From Rhodococcus sp. (in: high G+C Gram-positive bacteria) (GTDB taxonomy: Bacteria > Actinomycetota > Actinomycetes > Mycobacteriales > Mycobacteriaceae), in NCBI GenBank assembly GCA_012514505.1, contig JAAZAD010000160.1:1-33718 (forward strand): a DNA stretch of 33,718 bases, read 5' to 3'. The position numbers and the translations under genes are program-made. Positions 1 to 7,431 of this stretch are shown in pieces. Position 1 is the stretch's first letter, and the number at the start of each line of letters is the position of its first letter. A model generated the notes under the pieces. That model searched no databases and was not told the origin of the DNA. It saw only the letters and a program-made list of their open reading frames with translations.

Positions 1-1
1 C

Positions 2-463
2 GCCGTGCCAGGCGCCACCGTGTGCGCGTACGTACCCACCAGGCTCGAGCCGGGTACGAGCGATCTACTGGTCGCTCTACGCGAAGTCGCGGGAAGAGTT
101 CTGCTCCCGGTGACCGGCGAGGAAGGCCCGATGAAGTGGGCCGAATACACAGGCGACGCGGATCTGGTGCCCGCCGCACACGGTTTGCGGGAACCGCCCG
201 GACCAGCGTTCGAGGTAGACGAGGTCCAGACCGCCCACACGATCTTCGTCCCCGCTCTCGCCGTGGACAGACGCGGAGTTCGTCTCGGCCGCGGCGCCGG
301 ATACTACGACCGAAGCCTGGTTCTGGCTCGGCCCGGCGCACGCCTGATCACCATCGTTCGAGACTCGGAGTTCGTAGACGAACTACCCGAGGAACCACAC
401 GATGTCCGCATCGGATGGGCTGTCACACCCAGCGCCGGCCTCCGGCAACTGTCGGGGGAATAG
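2..463 (+). CDS. 5-formyltetrahydrofolate cyclo-ligase (5' end outside window)
   Basis: This gene encodes the C-terminal ~153 residues of a 5,10-methenyltetrahydrofolate synthetase. The enzyme uses ATP to convert 5-formyl-THF to 5,10-methenyl-THF in cytoplasmic one-carbon metabolism. The diagnostic motif GRGAGYYDR, the phosphate/folate-binding signature of the family, is present at about residues 96-104 of the visible part. It is preceded by FVPALAVDRRGVRLG, also typical. The reading frame is open to the left edge, so the start codon lies outside; a GTG at position 5 is internal by length (family about 185-200 aa). It ends just upstream of the CIRCE-controlled ruc-like gene, the same neighbours as Rv0992c-Rv0991c in M. 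tuberculosis (from memory). Nothing in the visible part looks damaged. Confidence 0.93.
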   Translation, partial: AVPGATVCAYVPTRLEPGTSDLLVALREVAGRVLLPVTGEEGPMKWAEYTGDADLVPAAHGLREPPGPAFEVDEVQTAHTIFVPALAVDRRGVRLGRGAGYYDRSLVLARPGARLITIVRDSEFVDELPEEPHDVRIGWAVTPSAGLRQLSGE

Positions 464-480
464 CCGAGCGATTGGCGCCG

Positions 481-507
481 TTGGCACTGTCGACGGTAGA
501 GTGCCAA
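481..507. promoter_or_regulatory. CIRCE-like operator (HrcA binding site)
   Basis: TTGGCACTG, then nine bases, then GAGTGCCAA. The arms are perfectly complementary over eight bases (481-488 and 500-507). The classical CIRCE element is TTAGCACTC-N9-GAGTGCTAA; this site matches it in layout and spacer length and differs by a symmetric A-to-G change in the arms and one inner base. It ends 57 bp upstream of the GTG of the zinc-ribbon chaperone gene at 565, a suitable place for HrcA repression. As I recall, Rv0991c, the likely orthologue of that gene, belongs to the M. tuberculosis HrcA regulon. Confidence 0.8.
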
Positions 508-564
508 GACCTGAGGTGTGACGCGTAGACCTCACGGTGATTTACACAGTGCGGAGGAACCCCA

Positions 565-885
565 GTGCCCACCTATTCGTATGCATGCACGGAATGCGAC
601 AACCGCTTCGACATCGTTCAGTCCTTCAGTGAAGATTCCCTGACGGTCTGCCCCGCGTGCTCGGGCAAGCTCCGCAAGCTGTTCAATTCCGTCGGCATCG
701 TCTTCAAGGGCAGCGGCTTCTACCGCACCGACAGCCGGAGCGGGTCGAACACCGCAAGCGAATCGGCGAAGGCCGATTCGACCCCGGCGAAGTCGAGCTC
801 TTCGTCATCTGCTTCGTCGAAATCCGAGAGTTCTTCCACTACGTCGTCGAGCAGTTCCGCTCCGGCCAAGGCCGCCGCCAGCTGA
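565..885 (+). CDS. ruc: FmdB-type zinc-ribbon protein, Ruc-like redox-regulated chaperone
   Basis: This 106-aa protein has an N-terminal zinc ribbon (Cys8-x2-Cys11 and Cys29-x2-Cys32, FmdB/putative regulatory protein family). A long low-complexity tail rich in Ser, Lys and Ala follows from about residue 55, predicted to be disordered. This architecture matches M. tuberculosis Rv0991c (Ruc), described as a chaperone activated when its cysteines are oxidised and zinc is lost, acting through the disordered tail and handing clients to DnaK. The GTG start at 565 follows GGAGG at 553-557. The CIRCE-like operator at 481-507 implies heat-shock control. A C-terminal Ala-rich end is also seen in mycobacterial homologues. 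The function is inferred from family and context; the zinc site is read directly. Confidence 0.88.
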   Translation: MPTYSYACTECDNRFDIVQSFSEDSLTVCPACSGKLRKLFNSVGIVFKGSGFYRTDSRSGSNTASESAKADSTPAKSSSSSSASSKSESSSTTSSSSSAPAKAAAS

Positions 886-894
886 CACTTCCCT

Positions 895-927
895 GCCTGT
901 CCACAGGCGGAAGATTCGTCCACAGGC
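895..927. other. Paired DnaA-box-like repeats in ruc-SAF intergenic region
   Basis: Two direct copies of GTCCACAGGC (899-908 and 918-927) lie 19 bp apart, start to start. With flanking bases they read CTGTCCACA (897-905) and TCGTCCACA (916-924), each one mismatch from the actinobacterial DnaA box TTGTCCACA. The first copy is also the 3' arm of a small hairpin, GCCTG-tcca-CAGGC (895-908), which could instead help end the ruc transcript. No other sign of an origin is present. The role is unknown. Confidence 0.4.
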
Positions 928-975
928 AGCCGTTTCCGGGGTGTTGACGCAACCCTGCGCCCCTAATCTTTCGGC

Positions 976-1683
976 ATGCCCGCCATCCTGCCGAAGCAGT
1001 CGAGTTCGCGCGACTCCACTGGCTCGCTCGAATCTGCACTGATCGATCGGTTCTCCGAACTACAGCGCCCGGAATGGCTTCGAGCGGTGCACGCTCGCCG
1101 AATTGCAGCCGCAGTCTTGGCCTTGGCTGCCGTCGTCATCGCATTCCGAGGAGACCCTGGCTCCGATCATGTTTCGGTCGTGGTCGCCGCGCGCGACCTG
1201 CAACCCGGGATGGTGCTCACGGCGCAGGATCTGGAGATCGTCGAACGCGAAGCCCATTCGATACCTGAAGGAACACAGGCCATCACGTCCTCGGTGGTGG
1301 GCCGCACTCTCGCAGGCCCGACTCGTGCCGGAGAACCGCTTACCGACGTCCGCCTCCTCGGTCCGAGACTCGCCGATGCCGCGACGGGGATCGAAGACGC
1401 GAGAATCGTCCCCCTGCGCCTCGCCGATCCCCGTGTGGCCGGTCTCCTACGGGAGGGAGATCTCGTCGACGTCCTCACAATCGCACCCGAAACCTCACCC
1501 GGCGACGACAAGAATCCCGGTGCAGCAATCATCGCCGCCGGAGCCGTTGTGGTGCTGGTCACTACCCCGGAAAATGACCGTAACCAGGCAGAACGTATTG
1601 CCATGATCGCCCTACCCCGAGATGAAGCCACCAGGGTGGCGGCCGCGTCGCTCACCGATGCAATCACAGTTACATTTCAGTAA
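976..1683 (+). CDS. SAF-domain protein (RcpC/CpaB-like)
   Basis: This 235-aa protein starts with a short cytoplasmic stretch. A single hydrophobic segment follows at about residues 41-57 (RRIAAAVLALAAVVIAF), then an extracytoplasmic SAF domain (about 65-130) with the typical VVVAARDLQPGMVLTAQDL start. The distal half is an RcpC/CpaB-like beta domain (LREGDLVDVLTI). In pilus (Flp/Tad) systems CpaB/RcpC proteins sit in the periplasm. Here there are no pilus genes nearby, so only a membrane-anchored, surface-exposed SAF protein can be called. The ATG at 976 has no strong Shine-Dalgarno, but no better in-frame start precedes it. It sits between ruc and mscL on the same strand, 84 bp before mscL, and may be transcribed separately. 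Confidence 0.85.
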   Translation: MPAILPKQSSSRDSTGSLESALIDRFSELQRPEWLRAVHARRIAAAVLALAAVVIAFRGDPGSDHVSVVVAARDLQPGMVLTAQDLEIVEREAHSIPEGTQAITSSVVGRTLAGPTRAGEPLTDVRLLGPRLADAATGIEDARIVPLRLADPRVAGLLREGDLVDVLTIAPETSPGDDKNPGAAIIAAGAVVVLVTTPENDRNQAERIAMIALPRDEATRVAAASLTDAITVTFQ

Positions 1684-1767
1684 TCCACATTCGTCCGTTA
1701 GCCTGTTCTACGTTTGACCGCCAGCCAGTCTGGACGACCTTGCTGATCACCAGAGGAGAAGAACGAC

Positions 1768-2196
1768 ATGCTCAAGGGTTTCAAGGACTTCCTGCTTCGA
1801 GGCAACGTCCTCGACCTCGCAGTTGCCGTTGTGGTCGGCACTGCATTCACTGCCATCGTCACGGCGTTCACCACATACGTGATCAACCCGCTGATCGCTG
1901 TCCTCGGGGGCGGCGACGAGATCGGTCTCGGTTTCCAGCTCGGTAATGCGGGTGACGAGTCGACCTTCGTCAACCTGGGTGCGGTGATCACCGCGAGCAT
2001 CAACTTCATCATTGTCGCGGCAGTCGTGTACTTCGTCCTGATCGTGCCCGCGAATGCGGCGAAGAAGCGGTTCGCCACCGAGCCCGAGGACAAGGAAGCC
2101 AGCGAGACGGATCTGCTCATCCAGATCCGCGACATCCTCGAAGTGTCGACCGGCCGCGCTGACACCGGCGCGCACGCCAAGACGACACTCGAATAG
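1768..2196 (+). CDS. mscL: Large-conductance mechanosensitive channel MscL
   Basis: This 142-aa membrane protein forms the pentameric channel that opens under high membrane tension and releases solutes during hypo-osmotic shock. The N-terminal signature MLKGFKDFLLRGNVLDLAVAV is characteristic. TM1 spans about residues 14-42 and contains the pore constriction. A periplasmic loop (about 45-68) follows, then TM2 (about 69-93), which ends in the charged PANAAKKRF segment. The C-terminal helix has a DLLIQIRDIL coiled-coil bundle motif. Length fits the family (130-150 aa). AGGAG lies about 10 bp before the ATG. A 21-bp perfect hairpin follows the stop. In M. tuberculosis mscL (Rv0985c) likewise lies next to moaB2, convergent to it. 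Confidence 0.97.
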   Translation: MLKGFKDFLLRGNVLDLAVAVVVGTAFTAIVTAFTTYVINPLIAVLGGGDEIGLGFQLGNAGDESTFVNLGAVITASINFIIVAAVVYFVLIVPANAAKKRFATEPEDKEASETDLLIQIRDILEVSTGRADTGAHAKTTLE

Positions 2197-2210
2197 CCCG
2201 ACCCGTACAC

Positions 2211-2256
2211 CACAATCGGGGCCCGCACAGAATCGTCTGTGCGGGCCCCGATTGTG
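2211..2256. terminator. 21-bp perfect hairpin after mscL
   Basis: The left arm 2211-2231 and right arm 2236-2256 are perfectly complementary over 21 bp with an ATCG tetraloop; the GC-rich core is CGGGGCCCGCACAGA. No U-tract follows (TTGGTATC). It lies 15 bp after the mscL stop and before the end of the opposing minus-strand operon, so it can end transcription from both sides. Confidence 0.85.
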
Positions 2257-2293
2257 TTGGTATCAAACGTCTGTTGACGAGGAACGGTATCCG

Positions 2294-2455
2294 TCACCCA
2301 TGATGTGGGGGCACCTGATTTCGCAACCATTCGTCCGATCCGCCGGACTCCCCCGCATGTTCCGGGACGCGCTCGTCGGCTGTGGTGTCCGGCAAGACGT
2401 CACCGAAGATCCGGGCCAGCTTGGCCCGGTCCACCGGCTGCTTGTCTGCTGAAAT
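2294..2455 (-). CDS. Small 53-aa protein with apparent ATT start, after moaB2
   Basis: A 53-codon frame starts three bases after the moaB2 stop and in the same frame. The only start codon at the right place is ATT (2455-2453), with GGAGG eight bases upstream inside the end of moaB2; the next candidate is GTG at 2434 (46 aa). The protein begins SADKQPVDRAKLARIFGDVL, then an acidic hydrophilic middle, and ends DEWLRNQVPPHHG. About three quarters of the codons end in G or C, as in neighbouring genes. The pattern RIFGDVLP ... WLR.N.PPHH resembles, from memory, a short uncharacterised actinobacterial family. No membrane segment or signal is visible. It would be the last gene of the pepD-moaB2 transcript. 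An internal palindrome (2411-2429) lies in the coding sequence. Function unknown. Confidence 0.65.
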   Translation of the reverse strand: MSADKQPVDRAKLARIFGDVLPDTTADERVPEHAGESGGSDEWLRNQVPPHHG

Positions 2456-2458
2456 GGT

Positions 2459-3019
2459 TCAGTCCTCCAGCCCGGACAGCTCCGAAATGACGTGGCTGGC
2501 CAGCAGGGTCAGCGTCGCCATTCCGTCACGTACCGCTGCGCGCGACGATGCGAGGTTGACCACGAGCGTGCTGCCGGACACACCTGCGAGGCCACGCGAC
2601 AGACCGGCATCGAGCGATCCCGCCGCCAATCCCGAGGCACGCAGCGCCTCCGAGATTCCCGGAATCTCGCGGTCGAGAATTTCTGCAGTCACATCCGGTG
2701 TGACGTCGCGAGGAGACACTCCGGTACCACCGACCGAAATCACGAGGTCGACGCCTCCGATGACTGCAGTATTGAGTGCATTCCGGATCTCCACTTCGTC
2801 GGCAGCAACCGCCACGGTCGCGTCGACGATGAAGCCTGCCTCGCCCAGCAACTCCGTGACCAGCGGCCCGATCGAATTGCTTCCGTCTCCGTGAGCAGTT
2901 CGGTCATCGACGATGACCACCAATGCGCGACCGGCCAGCGAGGCTTCGATATCCATGCTTCCTACCGTAGTGGGCAGATCGGAAAGGGACGCGACGTCCC
3001 CGACAATTCCCGAGATCAT
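2459..3019 (-). CDS. moaB2: MogA/MoaB family molybdopterin-binding protein
   Basis: This protein of up to 186 aa belongs to the MoaB/MogA family, whose members bind molybdopterin and adenylate it during molybdenum-cofactor synthesis. The motif SVGGTGVSPRDVTPD carries the conserved GGTG and the Asp that contact the pterin; SRGLAGVSG and LVVNLASS are further family signatures. The ATG at 3019 shares a base with the pepD stop (TGATG), arguing for translational coupling. However, the family domain begins after a second ATG at 2956 (MDIEASLAGRALVV), which has AGGAAG close by, and mycobacterial MoaB2 starts there, so a 165-aa product is possible. It is conserved next to pepD in mycobacteria (Rv0984). 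Whether it truly serves Moco synthesis rather than an envelope-stress role is unclear; no other Moco genes are in the window. Confidence 0.9.
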   Translation of the reverse strand: MISGIVGDVASLSDLPTTVGSMDIEASLAGRALVVIVDDRTAHGDGSNSIGPLVTELLGEAGFIVDATVAVAADEVEIRNALNTAVIGGVDLVISVGGTGVSPRDVTPDVTAEILDREIPGISEALRASGLAAGSLDAGLSRGLAGVSGSTLVVNLASSRAAVRDGMATLTLLASHVISELSGLED

Positions 3020-4461
3020 CAGCGACCACCCCGGTCGGCGACCGCGAGCTCGACGTCGGCCGACTTTTCGGAATTTCCACCCGGCTCGACGTAGGTGACG
3101 GTCACCTTGTCGCCGGGTGCGTGCGAACGGATCGCTGCGATCAACGCATCACCACTGTTGACCAACCGATCATCGACCTTGGTGATCACGGCACCCTCTG
3201 GGATCCCTGCTTCCGCGGCGGGACCACCCTCCATGACGGAGATGACGGTTGCGCCGTTCGCGTCGTCTCGGGACGGAACCGTGATCCCGATCATGGCGTG
3301 CTTCACTTGTCCGGTGTCGATCAACTGCTGGGAGATGCGGCGAACCTGATCGACGGGGATCGCGAATCCGAGGCCGATCGAACCGCTGGGGCCACTGATC
3401 CCCCCTCCCATGCTGGCGATCGCGGTATTGATGCCGATCAGTTTGCCGTTCATGTCGACGAGCGCACCACCCGAGTTGCCCGGGTTGATCGCGGCATCCG
3501 TCTGCAGGGCATTGATAACGGTGTTCTGGTTTTCGGATTCACCACTCGTGGACACGGGGCGGTCGAGAGCGGAGACAATGCCCTCGGTGACCGTTCCGGC
3601 AAGACCCAGCGGGGAGCCGATTGCGACAACCTGCTGACCCACCTGCACCTCCTCGGAGGTACCGAGTTCGATGGGAGTCAGATCGGTCTTGCCCTCGGCC
3701 TTGATCACAGCGAGGTCGGACACCGGGTCACCGCCCACGATTTTCGCCGGCACCACGGAACCGTCCGAGAACCCCACCTTCACCTCGCCGCCACGTGCGG
3801 CTGCACCGACCACATGGTTGTTGGTGAGGATGAGACCGTCCGAAGACAGGATCACTCCTGAACCCTCACCCCCGGCGCCACCGGGTGCCGCGACCTCGAT
3901 CTGGACCACGCTGGGTACGACCTTCTCGGCGACCGCCTGCACCGTTCCGGAGGGTGCGTTCACGGCCGGACTGGCCGAGTTGATGGGCGCATCGAGCGAA
4001 TTGGTGACGCTGCCACCCGAACCGTTGCTGCCGACCGACCAGGCACCCACGGCGCCGCCGATACCGCCGGACACCAGCGCCAACGCCAATCCACCGGCCA
4101 CGAGGGCGGTTCGGCCGGAGCGCTTCGGCCCGGCGGGGGCAGATTCGTGTTGCCCGAGACCGGGGTGTCCGTAACCGCCTTGATCGGTAGTCGGTGCTCC
4201 GGCCGTGGGCTGCCCCAGCTGACCTGGAAACGGGCCGCCGGAGAAGTTCCCTCCGGGCTGCGGCTGCCCGTACGCGCCCGGTTGTACGTGCTGCTGCGGC
4301 GGCGCGCCGTAGGGATTGCCACCCAACCCGTGCGGGCGAGCGAACTGCTGCGTCGGGTCGTGAGGTGCCGGATCGTGCGGTGTCGCGTTCTGAGGATTCG
4401 GGTTCTGAGGATTCTTGCTGTTGTCGTCTTCAGTCATCGCACCGCTTTCGTCTCCGGCCAC
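3019..4461 (-). CDS. pepD: HtrA-family serine protease PepD
   Basis: This 480-aa membrane-anchored extracytoplasmic protease/chaperone of the DegP/HtrA family degrades misfolded envelope proteins. The N-terminal cytoplasmic region (1-115) is rich in Pro, Gln, Gly and Asn. One transmembrane helix lies at about 118-140. The trypsin-like domain (about 170-380) has the catalytic triad His216 (TNNHVV), Asp249 (VSDLAV) and Ser330 (NPGNSGGAL). A PDZ domain is at about 385-475 (GGPAAEAGIPEGAVITKVDD). The ATG at 4461 gives MAGDESGAM; a second ATG at 4437 is possible. It lies 138 bp downstream of mprB with its own MprA-type box at 4509-4527, so it can be transcribed separately from mprAB. It overlaps moaB2 by one base. 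In mycobacteria PepD is a target of MprAB and feeds back on that system. Confidence 0.95.
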   Translation of the reverse strand: MAGDESGAMTEDDNSKNPQNPNPQNATPHDPAPHDPTQQFARPHGLGGNPYGAPPQQHVQPGAYGQPQPGGNFSGGPFPGQLGQPTAGAPTTDQGGYGHPGLGQHESAPAGPKRSGRTALVAGGLALALVSGGIGGAVGAWSVGSNGSGGSVTNSLDAPINSASPAVNAPSGTVQAVAEKVVPSVVQIEVAAPGGAGGEGSGVILSSDGLILTNNHVVGAAARGGEVKVGFSDGSVVPAKIVGGDPVSDLAVIKAEGKTDLTPIELGTSEEVQVGQQVVAIGSPLGLAGTVTEGIVSALDRPVSTSGESENQNTVINALQTDAAINPGNSGGALVDMNGKLIGINTAIASMGGGISGPSGSIGLGFAIPVDQVRRISQQLIDTGQVKHAMIGITVPSRDDANGATVISVMEGGPAAEAGIPEGAVITKVDDRLVNSGDALIAAIRSHAPGDKVTVTYVEPGGNSEKSADVELAVADRGGR

Positions 4462-4508
4462 CGCTCATTCGAGGGTCGCTTTCTCTACCCACAAGACTGC
4501 CAACTGCA

Positions 4509-4527
4509 ACTGAGAACGCCCTGAGAC
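4509..4527 (-). promoter_or_regulatory. MprA box upstream of pepD
   Basis: On the minus strand this reads GTCTCAGG-GCG-TTCTCAGT: two 8-bp direct repeats separated by three bases, placing CTCAG twice at an 11-bp period (one helical turn). This is the layout published for the M. tuberculosis MprA box (two loosely conserved 8-bp direct repeats with a 3-bp spacer). It lies 48 bp upstream of the pepD ATG at 4461. The same motif recurs at 6772-6790 before mprA. Confidence 0.8.
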
Positions 4528-4560
4528 CGGGCTGTCATTTGTCCAACGATGTGCAGTCGG

Positions 4561-4614
4561 CGTTCATTCGGGTTCGCTCGTTCATGCGGGTCCGCTCGTT
4601 CATTCGGGTTCCCC
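4561..4614. repeat. Three 18-bp tandem repeats across the mprB stop codon
   Basis: Three head-to-tail 18-bp units start at 4561, 4579 and 4597: CGTTCATTCGGGTTCGCT, CGTTCATGCGGGTCCGCT and CGTTCATTCGGGTTCCCC. The third unit contains the mprB stop (TGA at 4602-4600). Because the period is six codons, each further unit repeats a TGA in the same frame, so the end of mprB reads ...EPE-stop, then GPA-stop, then EPE-stop. Confidence 0.85.
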
Positions 4615-6066
4615 GGGGAGAACGATCCTGATCAGGGCACCGCCCCGCTCGGATCCGTCCACCGCAATGGTTCCACCATGCTTGACGACCACTTGCCGCA
4701 CAATCGCCAGGCCCAATCCCGAGCCCGGCATCGAACGCGAGGCAGTGGAGCGGTAGAAGCGTTCGAACACCAATTGCCGATCTTCCTCGGGGATGCCAGG
4801 ACCGGCATCGTCCACGGTCAGTTCGAGTAGCCCGTGGTGTGGGCGCATCTGCACCCGCACTCGCTCACCGGTGGGACTCCACTTGGCCGCGTTGTCGAGC
4901 ACGTTCAGTACTGCGCGTGACAACCCTGCTTGATCGCCGTACACGAACCACGGCACCGTGTCGGCGGTGAAGTCGATTTCGTTGCGACGTCGACGCGCAC
5001 GTTCCAGGCACCGATCGACCACTTCGCGCAGGTCCACTCGCTCGAACACAGTCTCCGGTGCATCCTCGCGGGCCAGGTCGACGAGGTCGCCGACCAGGGT
5101 CGACAATTCCTCGATCTGTGCAACCACATCGGTGCGCAGCTCAGCCATGTCGTCGTCCGGAATCTGTGGTGCTCCCGGTCGACTGGATGCGATGAGCAGT
5201 TCCATGTTGGTCCGCAACGAGGTCAGCGGTGTGCGCAGTTCGTGCCCGGCATCGGCGACGAGCCTGCTCTGCCGCTCGCGCGATTCCGCCAGTGCCCGCA
5301 GCATGGTGTTGAAGCTTTCGGTTAGCCGCGCCAACTCGTCGCTTCCGGCCACCGGTATGGGGGTCAGGTCGTCGGTGCGTGCAACTCGTTCCGCGGCGGC
5401 GGTCAGGCGGGCCACTGGTCGTAGACCTGTCCGACCCACAGTGGTGCCCGCAGCCGCGGCGAGGATCACGCCGCAGCCACCGACGACGAGCAGCACCCAC
5501 GCGAGGCGGTCCAGCACCGCATCCGTCGGTGCCAAACGCTGCGCGATCACCAGCGTGCTGCCGTCCTGGGTGCGCTCCGCGAGAACCCGCTGTTTCTCGA
5601 CGGTCCGCAGCGAGCTTTCGCGCTCACCACGGGCAACGGCCAACTCGGCCGCCCCGACCGGAACATTGGACCCAGGGGGTGCGTACGAGTCGAGATTCGG
5701 AAAGATCAGCGCCACACTGATGTCGGTCGCGTACGAGGTCGCACCCGCAATGTAGCGAGGGTCGAACGTGACGAGCCGGCTGTCGACCAGAGCCGCTGCA
5801 CGGGTGCGCAGTTGGTGATCGACGTCCGCGTACAGGGCACGTGCAACCACCGCATAGGCGGCAACAGCCATCACGGCAACCACGATGGCAACGACGGAGG
5901 CGGCCAACAACGTCACCCGCCACCGCAACGACACCGAGCGGGTCAGCGGGATGGGCGGCCGCATCGGGGACGGAACCTGCGATGTCGGGATCGGACCGGT
6001 GCGAGGCCGATCGTGGTTCGCGTGATCCTTCGGCTGGTCCCGGGTTCCGAAGGGACTGGCCATCAC
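4600..6066 (-). CDS. mprB: Sensor histidine kinase MprB
   Basis: This 488-aa membrane sensor kinase detects envelope stress and phosphorylates MprA. The N-terminal cytoplasmic tail is Pro-rich (1-45). TM1 is at about 51-76, the extracytoplasmic sensor domain at about 77-187, TM2 at about 188-208 and HAMP at about 209-262. The dimerisation/phosphoacceptor domain has His275 in [16 protein letters not shown]. The ATPase domain has the N-box (NVLDNAAKW), G1 ([10 protein letters not shown]), F-box (VFERFYRS) and G2 (GSGLGLAIV). All catalytic boxes are intact. The GTG at 6066 overlaps the mprA stop by four bases and has GGGAG eight bases upstream; an ATG follows directly at 6063. The 3' end carries an in-frame 18-bp tandem repeat. 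Orthology to Rv0982 rests on the order mprA-mprB-pepD-moaB2. Confidence 0.95.
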   Translation of the reverse strand: MMASPFGTRDQPKDHANHDRPRTGPIPTSQVPSPMRPPIPLTRSVSLRWRVTLLAASVVAIVVAVMAVAAYAVVARALYADVDHQLRTRAAALVDSRLVTFDPRYIAGATSYATDISVALIFPNLDSYAPPGSNVPVGAAELAVARGERESSLRTVEKQRVLAERTQDGSTLVIAQRLAPTDAVLDRLAWVLLVVGGCGVILAAAAGTTVGRTGLRPVARLTAAAERVARTDDLTPIPVAGSDELARLTESFNTMLRALAESRERQSRLVADAGHELRTPLTSLRTNMELLIASSRPGAPQIPDDDMAELRTDVVAQIEELSTLVGDLVDLAREDAPETVFERVDLREVVDRCLERARRRRNEIDFTADTVPWFVYGDQAGLSRAVLNVLDNAAKWSPTGERVRVQMRPHHGLLELTVDDAGPGIPEEDRQLVFERFYRSTASRSMPGSGLGLAIVRQVVVKHGGTIAVDGSERGGALIRIVLPGEPE

Positions 6067-6749
6067 GGCGGAGTCTCCCGAAGCACGTAGCCGACGCCGC
6101 GGACCGTGTGGATGAGCCTCGACTCCCCGTCGGCCTCCGTTTTGCGACGCAGGTATCCGACATACACCTCGAGTGCGTTACCGGACGTGGGGAAGTCGTA
6201 TCCCCACACTTCTTCGAGAATGCGACCGCGTGTGAGCACCCTGCGCGGGTTTGCCATGAGCATCTCCATCAGGGAGAACTCGGTGCGGGTGAGGCTGATC
6301 GAGCGCCCCGATCTGGTGACCTCGCGGGTCACCGGGTCCAGCGTCAGGTCGCCGAACTCCATTTCCTCGGAGTCCTCACCGGGGTCGGGCGTCGTGCGGC
6401 GCAGGAGTGCCCGTAATCGAGCCAGCAATTCTTCGAGCGCGAAGGGCTTCGGAAGGTAGTCGTCGGCGCCGGCATCCAGACCGGAGACCCGTTCGGATAC
6501 CGAATCACGGGCGGTGAGGACGAGGATGGGCAGATCGTCACCGGTGCTGCGCAACCGGCGGCACACCTCGAGACCGTCGAGCCGCGGCATCATCACGTCG
6601 AGCACCAATGCGTCGGGCCGAGAATCGGCGACCTGTTCGAGTGCGTCCAGGCCGTCTACTGCAAGGTCCACCGTGTAGCCGTTGAAGCTGAGTGAACGCC
6701 GCAGGGATTCCCGCACGGCCCGATCGTCGTCGACCACCAAGATGCGCAT
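6063..6749 (-). CDS. mprA: Response regulator MprA (OmpR family)
   Basis: This 228-aa cytoplasmic transcription regulator has a receiver domain at 1-115: acidic pocket Asp7-Asp9, phosphoacceptor Asp51 in [12 protein letters not shown], Thr79 and Lys101 (LPKPF). A winged-helix DNA-binding domain occupies about 130-228 ([22 protein letters not shown] and the C-terminal wing [12 protein letters not shown]). It is phosphorylated by MprB and in mycobacteria controls pepD, sigma factors and its own operon. The ATG at 6749 lies 22 bp downstream of a 19-bp MprA-type box (6772-6790), so autoregulation is likely. Its stop overlaps the start of mprB. The promoter must lie in or before the 48-bp gap to the upstream TRIC gene. 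Confidence 0.95.
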   Translation of the reverse strand: MRILVVDDDRAVRESLRRSLSFNGYTVDLAVDGLDALEQVADSRPDALVLDVMMPRLDGLEVCRRLRSTGDDLPILVLTARDSVSERVSGLDAGADDYLPKPFALEELLARLRALLRRTTPDPGEDSEEMEFGDLTLDPVTREVTRSGRSISLTRTEFSLMEMLMANPRRVLTRGRILEEVWGYDFPTSGNALEVYVGYLRRKTEADGESRLIHTVRGVGYVLRETPP

Positions 6750-6771
6750 ACCAGACAGTTTGAACCGACCA

Positions 6772-6790
6772 ACTGAGATATGTCTGAGAA
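6772..6790 (-). promoter_or_regulatory. MprA box upstream of mprA (autoregulatory)
   Basis: On the minus strand this reads TTCTCAGA-CAT-ATCTCAGT: two 8-bp direct repeats separated by three bases, CTCAG at an 11-bp period. Spacing and core are identical to the site at 4509-4527 before pepD. It lies between the TRIC gene stop (6798) and the mprA start (6749), as expected for an autoregulated two-component operon. Confidence 0.82.
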
Positions 6791-6797
6791 GGGCCGA

Positions 6798-7427
6798 TCA
6801 GCGCGTCGGACGCGGAGAGGGCAAACTCCAATTCCGCCACAGCGCAACGAGCCGCAAACCCGTCGCGAATACCGTTCCGATCACCAACGCGAGGTTGTTC
6901 ACGCCGCCCATCTCGATCACCACCACCACCAACGCGGCGCCGAGCAGCGCCGGCACGGCATACAGATCCTTGTGCAGCAACAACGGCATCTCGTTGACCA
7001 GGACATCACGCATCACACCACCACCGATGGCGGCTGTGCCGCCGATCAAGACCGCCGCCAACGCCCCCGAATCGTGCTCGAGGGCGATGACGGCGCCTGT
7101 CGTCGCGAACACTCCCATGCCCAGTGCGTCGAGCGTCAGAATCGCTGTCCGCAATCTGTCCAGGATCGAATGCGCGTAGAACACGACCAGCGACGTGACC
7201 GCCGCCGTACCGAAGTTCGCCCAACTCGTCAGCGAGGTCGGCGGATGTATCCCCAGCAGGATGTCACGGACGATGCCGCCCCCGATTCCGGTGAACACGC
7301 CGACGCAGAAGACACCGAACAGATCGAGGCGTTTGGACACGCCGACGAGGGCACCGGAGGCCGCAAAAGCGGCGATACCCACCAGTTCCAAGAATTGCTG
7401 CAGCACCGGATCAGAGTGCCACGCCAC
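6798..7427 (-). CDS. TRIC (trimeric intracellular cation) channel family protein
   Basis: This 209-aa protein has seven predicted transmembrane helices built from two homologous repeats, each with the family signature (GIGGGIVRDILLG at about 47-59 and AIGGGVMRDVLVN at about 131-143). Bacterial TRIC homologues (formerly UPF0126/YadS) form trimeric cation-selective channels; the physiological role in bacteria is not settled. The GTG start at 7427 lies 4 bp after the rpmF stop on the same strand, so it is probably read through from the zinc-responsive rpmF transcript. Downstream, 48 bp separate it from mprA. Nothing is missing from the repeat motifs. Confidence 0.9.
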   Translation of the reverse strand: MAWHSDPVLQQFLELVGIAAFAASGALVGVSKRLDLFGVFCVGVFTGIGGGIVRDILLGIHPPTSLTSWANFGTAAVTSLVVFYAHSILDRLRTAILTLDALGMGVFATTGAVIALEHDSGALAAVLIGGTAAIGGGVMRDVLVNEMPLLLHKDLYAVPALLGAALVVVVIEMGGVNNLALVIGTVFATGLRLVALWRNWSLPSPRPTR

Positions 7428-7431
7428 ACCC

